Positions 24,873 through 33,138 of a DNA stretch of 64,000 bases are shown here, in pieces. The stretch comes from an uncultured Blautia sp. (GTDB lineage: Bacteria; Bacillota; Clostridia; Lachnospirales; Lachnospiraceae). Where the stretch lies: positions 1 through 64,000 of the forward strand of contig CAKRPO010000001.1 of NCBI GenBank assembly GCA_934378195.1, written 5' to 3'. The translations under genes were made by a program, and so were the position numbers. Position 1 is the stretch's first letter. Every line of letters begins with the position of its first letter. The notes under the pieces were generated by a model. That model was not told where the DNA came from. It worked only from the letters and a program-made list of their open reading frames with translations, and made no database searches.

Positions 24873-25670
24873 ATGAATCAGCAGACAAATAAAGCAATCC
24901 TGGTCGTGAGCTTCGGCACCAGTTATGAAGCTTCCAGGAAAGCAACCATAGAAAAGATTGAACAGGATATCAGCAACGCTTTCTCTGCCTATCAGGTTTA
25001 TCGGGCATGGACCAGCAAGATGATCATTTCTGTTCTCAAAAAAAGAGACAATTATATTGTTCCTACTGTAAAAGAAGCCATGGAACAGATGATTAGAGAT
25101 GGAATCCGGGAACTTGTCGTACAGCCGACACATATCCTGGACGGTATAGAAAATAATGTTATGAAAGAAGAAGTTCTTTCTTATAAGGAGTCTTTTGACA
25201 AAATTGCATTTGGCAACCCTCTTCTGGCTTCGCCGGAAGATAAGCAGAAAGCAATTGATGCTGTTAATTCCGAATTTTCTGATCTGAGGGATTCTGAAGC
25301 TCTGGTACTTATGGGCCATGGGACCACACATCAGGTCAACGTTGTTTACGCAGGGCTGAATAAGGAGTTTAAATCAGCCGGAAACTCCAATGTGTTTATC
25401 GGAACCGTTGAAGCCGATCCGACTATCCACGATCTGGTAAAGGAAGTAACTGCATTTCAACCATCCAGAATCTATGTGACACCGTTTATGATCGTAGCTG
25501 GCGATCATGCACACAATGATATGGCAGGTGATTCACCAGATTCCTGGGTAAGTCAGTTTAAAAACGCTGGATTTGAAGTCTGTCCTGTTTTGAAAGGACT
25601 TGGAGAATATCCGAGAATTCGTGCAATGTTTGTGGAACATACACATGAAGCAATCGCTTCTATGCAATAA
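24873..25670 (+). CDS. cbiK: sirohydrochlorin cobaltochelatase CbiK
   Basis: A 265-residue class II chelatase that inserts cobalt into sirohydrochlorin, the entry step of anaerobic cobalamin synthesis. VVSFGTSYEASRKATIE at the N-terminus, VVQPTHILDGIE, LMGHGTTHQVN and the histidine-rich AGDHAHNDMAGD are CbiK motifs that hold the metal. The start at 24873 follows an AGGAG at 24857-24861; a longer frame from 24804 would begin inside the promoter. It is monocistronic, ending in a large stem-loop, and is apart from the main cbi operon. Confidence 0.93.
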   Translation: MNQQTNKAILVVSFGTSYEASRKATIEKIEQDISNAFSAYQVYRAWTSKMIISVLKKRDNYIVPTVKEAMEQMIRDGIRELVVQPTHILDGIENNVMKEEVLSYKESFDKIAFGNPLLASPEDKQKAIDAVNSEFSDLRDSEALVLMGHGTTHQVNVVYAGLNKEFKSAGNSNVFIGTVEADPTIHDLVKEVTAFQPSRIYVTPFMIVAGDHAHNDMAGDSPDSWVSQFKNAGFEVCPVLKGLGEYPRIRAMFVEHTHEAIASMQ

Positions 25671-25680
25671 TTTACTATCA

Positions 25681-25773
25681 AAAAAGTCTGGAATCTGAGA
25701 CCATGTACTGTCATTTTCAATGTCATTTACGAAACATTGAAGCAGTTTCCTGTCTCAGACACCCAGACTTTTT
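25681..25773. terminator. large three-tier stem-loop, bidirectional terminator
   Basis: Three nested perfect inverted repeats: AAAAAGTCTGG (25681-25691) with CCAGACTTTTT (25763-25773); TCTGAGAC (25694-25701) with GTCTCAGA (25752-25759); TTCAATGT (25716-25723) with ACATTGAA (25734-25741). The outer arms give T-runs on both strands. It separates the convergent cbiK and MFS genes. Confidence 0.85.
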
Positions 25774-25810
25774 CGATTTAATCTCTTTTCGTCATGTCTT
25801 ATATTTTTGC

Positions 25811-26992
25811 TTAATTCTGCTGACTTTTCTTACATATCTGAATTCCTGCAAGCAAAAGCACTGGAAATACAATTGCCGCAAAGATTCCCATTTTCAGATT
25901 ATTCCCAACACTGCTGGATACAAAGCCTGCAAGTGTTGGTCCTCCGGAGCAACCAAGATCTCCTGCAAGAGCAAGCAGTGCAAACATTGCTGTACCACCA
26001 CCCCGAATGGAGGCAGACGCGATACTAAATGTTCCCGGCCACATGATTCCTACAGAAAATCCGCAGATTGCACATCCTACCAGACTGAGCATCGGAATCG
26101 GTACAAATGCAATGCAAAGATAGGCGATCACACAGAGAATACTGCTGTATGTCATAAAACGTTTCAGATCAATCTTCTCTCCGTATTTTCCATAAAGAAG
26201 TCTTGCAAGTCCCATCAGAATCGCAAATGCCATCGGTCCCGCCAGGTCTCCGACCGTCTTACTGACTTTCAGTCCCTCTTCTGCAAAAGTGGATGCCCAC
26301 TGGCTCACTGCCTGTTCACTTGCTCCTGCACAGGTCATCATCAGCATCACGACCCAGAAAATCTTCATAGAGCAGAGTTCTTTGATGGAAAGCCCCTTCT
26401 CTCCTTCTTCATGCAGAGAATATATCGGAGAAGTCAGAAAAACAATTCCATTGAGCAGCGGAATGATTGCCCAGATACGAGCAAGAACCTTCCAGTTCGT
26501 AATTCCAAAAGTACTGAAAAAGATCGTGGAAATCAGTACAACTCCCACATGACCCCAGCAATAAAACGAATGCAGAAGGCTCATTGCTTTTTCTTTGTTA
26601 TCTGTCGGACAGGCTTCGATAATCGGGCTGATCAGCACCTCCAGAAGGCCTCCACCGACTGCATAAATTGCAACCGCGATCAGAATACCGGTAAACGAAT
26701 CTTTCGTAACTTCCGGAAGAATTGTCAGCGCAAACAGACCGATTGCTGAACAGATATGTGCAATCGTTACCGACGCCTTGTATCCAATTTTATCCACAAA
26801 CCCTGCTGACAACAGGTCGATCAGGAGCTGGATCATAAAGTTGATCGTGATCAGAAGCGTAATCTTTGACAATGGAATCTGATAACTTTTCTGAAAAGTA
26901 ACAAATAACAGTGGAACAAAGTTATTCACAATCGCCTGTACGATATATCCTACAAAACAGGCGTACATAGTTCTTTTGAATGATGCTTTCAT
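25811..26992 (-). CDS. major facilitator superfamily transporter
   Basis: A 393-residue membrane protein with about 12 hydrophobic helices and MFS-like loops (GFVDKIGYK after helix 2 and YGKYGEKIDLKRF in the second half). It begins 10 bp after a small secreted, membrane-anchored protein and is probably co-transcribed with it. It lies between cbiK and cbiL, which suggests a link to cobalt, corrinoid or tetrapyrrole metabolism, but its substrate cannot be read from sequence. The N-terminus has no signal peptide beyond the first helix. Confidence 0.85.
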   Translation of the reverse strand: MKASFKRTMYACFVGYIVQAIVNNFVPLLFVTFQKSYQIPLSKITLLITINFMIQLLIDLLSAGFVDKIGYKASVTIAHICSAIGLFALTILPEVTKDSFTGILIAVAIYAVGGGLLEVLISPIIEACPTDNKEKAMSLLHSFYCWGHVGVVLISTIFFSTFGITNWKVLARIWAIIPLLNGIVFLTSPIYSLHEEGEKGLSIKELCSMKIFWVVMLMMTCAGASEQAVSQWASTFAEEGLKVSKTVGDLAGPMAFAILMGLARLLYGKYGEKIDLKRFMTYSSILCVIAYLCIAFVPIPMLSLVGCAICGFSVGIMWPGTFSIASASIRGGGTAMFALLALAGDLGCSGGPTLAGFVSSSVGNNLKMGIFAAIVFPVLLLAGIQICKKSQQN

Positions 26993-27002
26993 ACTTTCTC
27001 TC

Positions 27003-27524
27003 CTAGCAGTGATTTCTTTTGTTTACAAAATAATTCAAAATTCCGCCGCCGACAATGATCACGATTGCAACTGCCACAACTCTCTTGGCCGCCTCCTGCG
27101 GAAGCTGGCTTTTGGAACCAATTGAATCCGAATAAAAAGTCAGTGTATAATTGATCTCGTGGGGTGCTCCCATTGCTGTCGTATCTGCGATCACCGACAT
27201 ACCCTCATCCATTGTGAGTATCGGAATTTCAAACACAGAATTCATACCCTCTTCATTTGTTGGAAAATATTTTTCTCCATCTACAACCATGTAATCGTAG
27301 TTCGAACTGCTCCACTGGATCTGTGCATAAGCCTGTCTATTCTTCACAGTAAAGATTGTTGGTGAAGTCACGCTTGCCTTACCGCTTCCACCTTCCAGAT
27401 CTACCTGGATAGAATATTCTCCATCTTCTTTGTCAATGTCCATACCAGCCGCCTGACAGATGCAGGAAAAAGCTCCAATACTGATAAATACAGCTGCTAT
27501 CAGACTTGAAAATTTTCTTTTCAT
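27003..27524 (-). CDS. secreted protein with a beta-rich domain and C-terminal membrane anchor
   Basis: A 173-residue protein not assigned to a family with certainty. Residues 1-25 are a signal peptide (MKRKF, hydrophobic core, CQAAG). The middle has alternating hydrophobic strands with SPTIFTVKNRQAYAQIQWSS, YDYMVVDGEKY and FEIPILTMDE, an arrangement reminiscent of NEAT or related Ig-like ligand-binding domains. Near the end VVAVAIVIIVGGGILNYFV is a membrane helix followed by KRNHC. The start at 27524 has GGAG upstream and removes an implausible 22-residue extension. It is transcribed with the MFS gene and divergently from cbiL. A surface-exposed receptor for a metal or tetrapyrrole is a guess only. 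Confidence 0.7.
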   Translation of the reverse strand: MKRKFSSLIAAVFISIGAFSCICQAAGMDIDKEDGEYSIQVDLEGGSGKASVTSPTIFTVKNRQAYAQIQWSSSNYDYMVVDGEKYFPTNEEGMNSVFEIPILTMDEGMSVIADTTAMGAPHEINYTLTFYSDSIGSKSQLPQEAAKRVVAVAIVIIVGGGILNYFVNKRNHC

Positions 27525-27561
27525 TTCTCTACTCCATTTTCTTCGTTTTATCATGAAAACT

Positions 27562-27590
27562 ATGATAACACAGCAAATCTCACATTGCAA
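27562..27590 (-). promoter_or_regulatory. promoter of the secreted protein / MFS operon
   Basis: On the minus strand there is a -35 TTGCAA (27585-27590), a 17-bp spacer and a -10 TATCAT (27562-27567). Its -35 hexamer is self-complementary and is shared with the divergent cbiL promoter. Confidence 0.65.
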
Positions 27591-27613
27591 ACATTATGCT
27601 CTTCTAGTATAAT
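27585..27613 (+). promoter_or_regulatory. promoter of cbiL and the ABC-2 genes
   Basis: A -35 TTGCAA (27585-27590), a 17-bp spacer and a perfect -10 TATAAT (27608-27613). The same six bases act as -35 for the opposite strand, so the two promoters should exclude one another. Confidence 0.75.
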
Positions 27614-27695
27614 TAAAAGGATGTGTCTGTAAGATCCCAAGACACGACAAAAAATCTTTTATCAATTCAAAAGTAAACGCAGGAGGTTTTTATCT

Positions 27696-28382
27696 ATGAA
27701 AGGTATATTATATGGAGTTGGCGTCGGACCTGGAGATCCAGAGTTAATGACACTGAAAGCAGTTCGTATGATCCGTGAAAATGAGATCATTGCCGTACCT
27801 GGTGCAGACGTCAAAGAAACCGTTGCTTATAAAATTGCTGTACAGGCGGTTCCGGAACTGGCAGAAAAAGAACTTCTTCCAATCTATATGCCAATGACAC
27901 ATGACGCAAAAGAACTGGACGAAAATCATGCCAGAGGAGCCAAAGCTCTGGAGGCCTGTCTTGATCAGGGAAAAAATGTTGTTTTCCTGACTCTTGGAGA
28001 CCCATGTGTATATTCTACTTTTTCCTATCTGCAGCATCGCGTAGAGGCAGACGGATATCACACTGAACTGGTAAGTGGAATCACTTCTTTCTGTGCTGCA
28101 GCTGCACGCCTGAACATTTCTCTGTCTGAATGGAACGAACAACTTCATATTGTTCCTGCTGTTCATCGTCTTGACAGTGAACTGACAGAGTCCGGAAACT
28201 ATATCCTGATGAAATCCGGAAAGAAAATGAACCAGGTAAAAGAAATCCTTGCCAAAAGCGGCCGTGATGTTCTTATGGTCGAAAACTGCGGCATGCCGGA
28301 GGAACATATTTATCATGGTGTTGAAGAGATTCCGGATGATGCAGGCTACTATTCTCTGATCATTGCAAAGGAGCACAAATGA
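27696..28382 (+). CDS. cbiL: cobalt-factor II C20-methyltransferase
   Basis: A 228-residue SAM-dependent tetrapyrrole methylase. GVGVGPGDPELMTLKAVRMI at the start and the later FLTLGDPCVYSTFSY and GITSFCAAAARL are the signature of CobI/CbiL, which adds the C20 methyl group to cobalt-factor II. An AGGAGG lies upstream of the ATG. It is first in a plus-strand transcript with two ABC-transporter genes, overlapping the first by 4 bp (ATGA). It is the only corrin methylase located outside the main cbi operon. Confidence 0.93.
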   Translation: MKGILYGVGVGPGDPELMTLKAVRMIRENEIIAVPGADVKETVAYKIAVQAVPELAEKELLPIYMPMTHDAKELDENHARGAKALEACLDQGKNVVFLTLGDPCVYSTFSYLQHRVEADGYHTELVSGITSFCAAAARLNISLSEWNEQLHIVPAVHRLDSELTESGNYILMKSGKKMNQVKEILAKSGRDVLMVENCGMPEEHIYHGVEEIPDDAGYYSLIIAKEHK

Positions 28383-29221
28383 TCGAAACAAAGAATCTGA
28401 CCAAAACATTTGATACTTTCACTGCCGTAAATTCTCTTGATCTCAGAATTGAGACTGGAGAGTTTTTCGGACTGCTCGGTCCAAACGGTGCCGGTAAGAC
28501 TACTACGATCAGTCTTCTTTCTACACTTCTTCTTCCAACCGAAGGAGAAGTTCTAATCGACGGACAGAAACTTACCCGCAATCGTCCGGATCTGAAACGT
28601 AAGATCAGTGTTATCACACAGGAATATTCCATGCGTCAGGATATGAATATGGATGAGATCATGGAATATCAGGGTCGTCTTTATTTCATGCCACGCAAAG
28701 AGATCAAACGCCGCACGGAAGAACTTCTGGAATTCTGCGATCTGATCAAATTCCGCAAACGAACCGTCCGTAAACTTTCCGGCGGTATGAAACGTAAACT
28801 GATGGTATGCCGTGCCCTTCTGACAGATCCTGAGATCCTGCTTCTGGATGAACCGACCGCAGGTATGGATGCACTTTCCCGCCGTCAGATGTGGACTCTG
28901 CTCCGCAAACTGAATGGCAAAAATCTGACGATTCTTCTGACCACACATTATATGGAAGAAGCTCAGAATCTCTGTAGCCGTGTGGCCTTGATGGATCACG
29001 GTAAACTAGAAGAAGTCAACACTCCATCCGGTCTGATCAGCAGTCTTGGAAATTATACCGTAGATGAATTTGCCGGAGACGAAACTCGCAGTCATTATTT
29101 CCACAGTCGTGAAGAAGCCATCTCTTATCTCTCCGGTCTTTCCGGACAGGCTTCTCTCCGTGAAACAACGCTGGAAGATGTGTTTGTAGAACGCGCCGGG
29201 CGACATCTGATGCCGTCATGA
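28379..29221 (+). CDS. ABC-2 type transporter ATP-binding protein
   Basis: A 280-residue ABC ATPase. Walker A is GPNGAGKTT, the signature is LSGGMKRKL, Walker B is ILLLDEPTAGMD, and the H-loop is in TTHYMEEA. A C-terminal extension of about 70 residues is common in drug or polysaccharide exporters of the NodI/DrrA type. It overlaps the cbiL stop by 4 bp and is followed by its permease 16 bp on. Co-transcription with cbiL suggests export of, or resistance to, something linked to corrinoid metabolism, but no substrate can be inferred from the sequence. Confidence 0.9.
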   Translation: MIETKNLTKTFDTFTAVNSLDLRIETGEFFGLLGPNGAGKTTTISLLSTLLLPTEGEVLIDGQKLTRNRPDLKRKISVITQEYSMRQDMNMDEIMEYQGRLYFMPRKEIKRRTEELLEFCDLIKFRKRTVRKLSGGMKRKLMVCRALLTDPEILLLDEPTAGMDALSRRQMWTLLRKLNGKNLTILLTTHYMEEAQNLCSRVALMDHGKLEEVNTPSGLISSLGNYTVDEFAGDETRSHYFHSREEAISYLSGLSGQASLRETTLEDVFVERAGRHLMPS

Positions 29222-29237
29222 GGGAGGAGTTTTAATT

Positions 29238-29969
29238 ATGGGAATTATTACGATTTTATGGGAAAAATGGGTAGAATTTCGAAGAGATTTCTATAAGATC
29301 ACTCTGGCTGCAATGATTGCTCCATTGATGTATCTGGTCGTATTCGGAATGGGAATCCAGACGGTTTCTCATGGAGAACCATACCTGAACTTCCTGATTC
29401 CGGGTGTGGTATCGCTCACCACAATGAACGGAAGTTTCAATGCGATTGCGCAGAATCTGAATGTACAGCGGCTTTACGAAAAAGCTTTTGATCAGGTTAT
29501 GATCTCTCCGACTCCATTGTGGCAGTTTATTGCAGGTCAGATCATAGGTGGAAGTCTCCGTGGTTTTTACGCCGGTGGAGTTATCCTGATTCTGACAATG
29601 CCAATTGACACCGGGCTGATCTTTAACGGCTGGTCTTTTCTTGTCATGTTCCTGAATGGCGCTGTTTTTTCTGCAATCGGTGTTGTAGTTTCATTTCTTG
29701 CAAAGAACCATGCGGATGTACCACGTTTTTCAAATTATATCATTATGCCGATGGCTTACCTGTGTAATACATTTTTCTCCACGGAAAAATTACCGGGACT
29801 GCTTGGAAAGTTTGTTTCTGCACTGCCGTTGTCTCAGACAAGCCATATGATCCGAAGCATCTCCGCCGGAGAAGGATTCGCGATGTCCGGAATTGGGATT
29901 CTTATGGCGTATCTGATCGTGTTTACCGCGATCGCATCGTGGTTTATCTATAAAAAGAAGAACCTTTAA
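29238..29969 (+). CDS. ABC-2 type transporter permease
   Basis: A 243-residue integral membrane protein with about six helices and the ABC-2 pattern: a cytoplasmic N-terminus (WEKWVEFRRDF), GIQTVSHGEPYLNFLIPGV after helix 1 and the conserved ISPTPLWQFIAGQIIGG loop. It ends FIYKKKNL. An AGGGAGGAG-like site lies upstream. It pairs with the ATPase just before it; the pair resembles NodJ/DrrB exporters. No clear terminator is seen behind it. Confidence 0.88.
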   Translation: MGIITILWEKWVEFRRDFYKITLAAMIAPLMYLVVFGMGIQTVSHGEPYLNFLIPGVVSLTTMNGSFNAIAQNLNVQRLYEKAFDQVMISPTPLWQFIAGQIIGGSLRGFYAGGVILILTMPIDTGLIFNGWSFLVMFLNGAVFSAIGVVVSFLAKNHADVPRFSNYIIMPMAYLCNTFFSTEKLPGLLGKFVSALPLSQTSHMIRSISAGEGFAMSGIGILMAYLIVFTAIASWFIYKKKNL

Positions 29970-30166
29970 AAGATTCCAAAAAGAGAACTGGGAATTCACA
30001 CAGTTATTCAGAAGAAAGGATAAGTTCTGCGCCAAAGCTGCGTTTTCTTCCTTACGAAAGCCTCGCTGGCGGCTCCTCACCTGTCCTTTCTCTGAACTTA
30101 CTGCTGAAATTACCATCTTTTAATTTAAAAAATGCCGGACAATGAATTCCTAGCTTGATAAACGTA

Positions 30167-31033
30167 TTATTCAATAGCGAGTTCAGAAAGATACCGTTCA
30201 AAGCAGATGCCTTCATTCCGGTCGGTGCCTTCAAGCACCGCATCATGTATTCCCTTCGAAAGAAACCGCACAGCCTTTCGTACAGAATCCACCGTATCCA
30301 TTCCATTCACCATTCCGGCACTTAACACCGATGCAAACAGATCCCCCGTACCGGAATAGCTGCCGCCTTCTTTTACTGCAGTCACCCAAATCGATTCATC
30401 ATCCCTACAGATCAGGTTTCCCATCTCCTGACATTTCTCTTTCACCGGAAGATCAATTCCTGTAATTACTACCTCTGTTTCAAAATCTTTCGCCAGTTTC
30501 TCTCCGGTAGTTTCTACGAATGCAATCAGCTCGCGTTCCTGAAAATCAGCAATTCCTTTCCATAATATATGCGCCTGTTTCGTACCATACAAAAGCAGCA
30601 GTGCCTCTGTCAGATTCGGCGTGATCACAGTTGCCTTCTTCACCAGAACACGCATCTTCTTACAAAGCTCCTCTGTATAGATTGGATATTCTTTCCCGTT
30701 GTCACCCATAACCGGATCCACCAAAATCCTGGTATTCTCACATCCAAACATCTCTATAAACTCTACAGCTTTATCTGCCTGATGTGCATCTGCCAGAAAC
30801 CCCGTATAGATTCCATTCGGATAAAAATCCATCTTCTTCCACTCTTTCATAATATTATCCATACGGTCTGTATAATCATCACAATAATAGGAAGGAAATC
30901 CGGTCTGCGCACTGAGTATTGCTGTCGGAAGCGGACACGCCTGGATTCCCATAACTGAAATTACCGGAATTGCTGCTGTAAGAGAACATTTTCCCAATCC
31001 TGACAAATCATTCAAAATCGCAATTTTCTTCAA
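30167..31033 (-). CDS. pdxY: pyridoxal/pyridoxamine kinase (PdxY/PdxK type)
   Basis: A 288-residue ribokinase-fold kinase that phosphorylates pyridoxal, pyridoxamine or pyridoxine. NDLSGLGKCSLTAAIPVI at the N-terminus, PTAILSAQTGFP, the VDPVMGDNGK motif and the phosphate-binding GGSYSGTGDLFASVL near the end identify it. It is divergent from a MocR-type regulator, the common pair for vitamin B6 salvage. PLP made here would serve the many PLP enzymes of the window, though that is general. It appears monocistronic. Confidence 0.88.
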   Translation of the reverse strand: MKKIAILNDLSGLGKCSLTAAIPVISVMGIQACPLPTAILSAQTGFPSYYCDDYTDRMDNIMKEWKKMDFYPNGIYTGFLADAHQADKAVEFIEMFGCENTRILVDPVMGDNGKEYPIYTEELCKKMRVLVKKATVITPNLTEALLLLYGTKQAHILWKGIADFQERELIAFVETTGEKLAKDFETEVVITGIDLPVKEKCQEMGNLICRDDESIWVTAVKEGGSYSGTGDLFASVLSAGMVNGMDTVDSVRKAVRFLSKGIHDAVLEGTDRNEGICFERYLSELAIE

Positions 31034-31086
31034 TCTCTTATCTCCTCATCTTGCTTTTTGTCATATTCTGATTTAGAATAGCATCT

Positions 31087-31112
31087 AAGTGTATATTGAA
31101 AAATAACCACTT
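31087..31112. promoter_or_regulatory. possible PdxR-type operator between pdxY and its regulator
   Basis: AAGTG (31087-31091) and CACTT (31108-31112) are inverted with 16 bp between them, in the divergent spacer. Short arms; offered as a candidate only. Confidence 0.3.
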
Positions 31113-31137
31113 TTATTCATTTTTCAGGGGACAGTTT

Positions 31138-32448
31138 ATGAGCTTATCTTTTTATTCAACCAAAGAAAGCCTGTACTTGCAGGTGTATGACCATTATAAA
31201 AATCTGATCATGGAGCACCGTATTCCGGCCGGGAGCCGTATGCCTTCGCTCCGTAAATGTGCCACCGAACTAAAACTCAGCCGTACCACGATCGAAAATG
31301 CCTATCTTCAACTTGCCGCAGACGGCTATATTGTCGCACGTGCACAAAGCGGATACTATGTGACCAATATTGCGGATCAGAAACCGGTATCCACTGCTGC
31401 CTGGCATGCAAATCTTCCACCGGTACAATATGACTTTGCTTCTAACGGTGTTGACAGAGAGAGTTTTCGCTTTGATCTGTGGCAGCGTTATATTAAAAGT
31501 GCTCTTCGCCAGAATGACCGCCTTCTGTCCTATGGGGAGCCGCAGGGAGAGGCAGATCTTCGTCAGGTACTTGCCGACTATATCCGTCAGCGAAGAAACG
31601 TCAACTGTTCCGCTGACGATATTGTGATTGGAGCCGGTATGCAAAGTATTCTGAACATTCTCTGTCCTTTAATCCGGGACAAACAGACTGTTTCTTTCCC
31701 AAATGCCTCTTTTGTGCAGGGAAGTACCATCTTTTCCGATTATGGTTTTGAAATACAGTACCGAAATAAAGACTGTGATATTATCTATGTTTCCCCTGCA
31801 CATATGACAAAATGGGGTGAAATCATGCCTGTCAGCCGTCGTATGGAACTGGTACATTATGCTGCTGAAAAAGGCAGTCTGATCATTGAAGACGATTATG
31901 AAAATGAATTCGTTTATTTTCAACGACCAACCCCCTCCCTTTTTAATCTCGCCGGGGGACATGGCGTTGTCTATATCGGGTCATTTTCCAGACTGCTGCT
32001 TCCATCCATCCGTCTAAGTTTCATGGTTCTGCCGCCGTCTCTCTCAAGGAAATACGCAGCCGTTGCAGACCGATACAGCCAGACTGCTTCCAAAGCTGAG
32101 CAGATTGCACTCTGTCAGTTTATTCGTGACGGGCATCTGACTTCACAGACAAAAAAACTGAAAAAATTATATGCCCTGAAACTGAAAACTCTTAAAAGTG
32201 TAGTACGAAATACTTTCGGTAACAATTGTACGATTCAAACCGGAGCCGCCGGAACAAGCCTCGCACTGACGGTTCCCTATACACGAACTGGGCTCGAATT
32301 AAAAAAGGAAGCCCGCATGCACGGGATGTCTCTGTTGATTCTTGAGGAAAATACCAATACGATTACCATTCTTCTTTCCTGTTCTTCCATTGCAACAGAT
32401 GATTTTACGCCGGCCTGCAAGCTTCTTCATAAACTTCTTCATAAATAA
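31138..32448 (+). CDS. MocR/PdxR-type GntR regulator with aminotransferase domain
   Basis: A 436-residue fusion of a GntR winged helix (YLQVYDHYKNLIMEHRIPAG and PSLRKCATELKLSRTTIENAY) and an aminotransferase-like PLP domain with SYGEPQGEADLR and IIEDDYENEF. The PLP lysine region reads YIGSFSRLLLPSIRLSF: the position usually held by Lys (SFSKxL) is Arg, so PLP may bind without a Schiff base or the pocket may have changed. It probably senses PLP and regulates pdxY opposite. The start at 31138 follows AGGGG; an earlier in-frame ATG at 31096 is rejected as it would shift the start away from that site. Confidence 0.85.
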   Translation: MSLSFYSTKESLYLQVYDHYKNLIMEHRIPAGSRMPSLRKCATELKLSRTTIENAYLQLAADGYIVARAQSGYYVTNIADQKPVSTAAWHANLPPVQYDFASNGVDRESFRFDLWQRYIKSALRQNDRLLSYGEPQGEADLRQVLADYIRQRRNVNCSADDIVIGAGMQSILNILCPLIRDKQTVSFPNASFVQGSTIFSDYGFEIQYRNKDCDIIYVSPAHMTKWGEIMPVSRRMELVHYAAEKGSLIIEDDYENEFVYFQRPTPSLFNLAGGHGVVYIGSFSRLLLPSIRLSFMVLPPSLSRKYAAVADRYSQTASKAEQIALCQFIRDGHLTSQTKKLKKLYALKLKTLKSVVRNTFGNNCTIQTGAAGTSLALTVPYTRTGLELKKEARMHGMSLLILEENTNTITILLSCSSIATDDFTPACKLLHKLLHK

Positions 32449-32454
32449 TCATAA

Positions 32455-32489
32455 AACACCTGCCCCGAAATTTCTTTGAGGCAGGTGTT
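32455..32489. terminator. bidirectional terminator between the MocR regulator and cbiC
   Basis: AACACCTGCC (32455-32464) pairs perfectly with GGCAGGTGTT (32480-32489). The minus strand continues with TTTATG after the stem, and the plus strand with TTCATATT. It serves the convergent ends of the regulator and the cobalamin operon. Confidence 0.75.
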
Positions 32490-32494
32490 CATAT

Positions 32495-33136
32495 TCAATC
32501 TCTTCGATTATCGATCATATAAAGCAGCGCATTACAGATACATGCTGCAATGTTACTGCCGCCCTTACGTCCTCTTGCAACAATATATGGTGCACCAGAT
32601 TCCATGATCAGCTCCTTGGACTGCACAACATTGACAAATCCAACCGGAACTCCGATGATCAGTTCCGGATCCAGCTTACCATCCTCAATCAGTTCATAAA
32701 GACGTACCAGTGCTGTTGGAGCATTTCCGATTGCAAAGATCAGTTTCTTATCAAGAGTCGCTGCTTTATCCATACTCGCTGTTGCTCTTGTCGTACCTTT
32801 TTCTTTCGCAATCTTTGCCACATCTTCATCAGACATGAAACAATATACTTCCCCGCCATAACGGGCAAGAGCACGTTTATTGATACCTGCCTTTGCCATC
32901 TGCGTATCTGTGACAATACAGGCACCGGCTTTGATTGCTTCCATTGCACATTTTACTACATCCTTAGAAAAACAGAGATTATCCGCATAATCAAAATCAG
33001 CACTTGTATGGATACATCGTTTGACGATCAGTTCTGTTCCCGGAATCAGATGCTTATCTCCTAGTTCTTCCGTAATGATTTCAAAACTTCTTTTTTCAAT
33101 GTCCATCGGTTTTATATTTTCAAGCTCTACTTTCAT
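32495..33136 (-). CDS. cbiC: precorrin-8X (cobalt-precorrin-8) methylmutase
   Basis: A 213-residue CbiC/CobH protein that moves the C11 methyl group to C12, giving cobyrinate. RCIHTSADFDYADNLCFS, GACIVTDTQMAKAGINK, IGNAPTALVRLYELI and GVPVGFVNVVQSKE are family signatures; the active-site His is in RCIHTSAD. The start is 2 bp behind the cbiP stop with GAGAGG upstream. Last gene of the cobalamin operon, ending at a strong stem. Confidence 0.94.
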   Translation of the reverse strand: MKVELENIKPMDIEKRSFEIITEELGDKHLIPGTELIVKRCIHTSADFDYADNLCFSKDVVKCAMEAIKAGACIVTDTQMAKAGINKRALARYGGEVYCFMSDEDVAKIAKEKGTTRATASMDKAATLDKKLIFAIGNAPTALVRLYELIEDGKLDPELIIGVPVGFVNVVQSKELIMESGAPYIVARGRKGGSNIAACICNALLYMIDNRRD

Positions 33137-33138
33137 TT

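Noticed and set aside
25703..26749. A 348-codon plus-strand open frame behind cbiK
   Set aside because: Antisense to the MFS gene, begins within the terminator stem-loop, and its composition is dominated by Cys, His, Lys and Arg.
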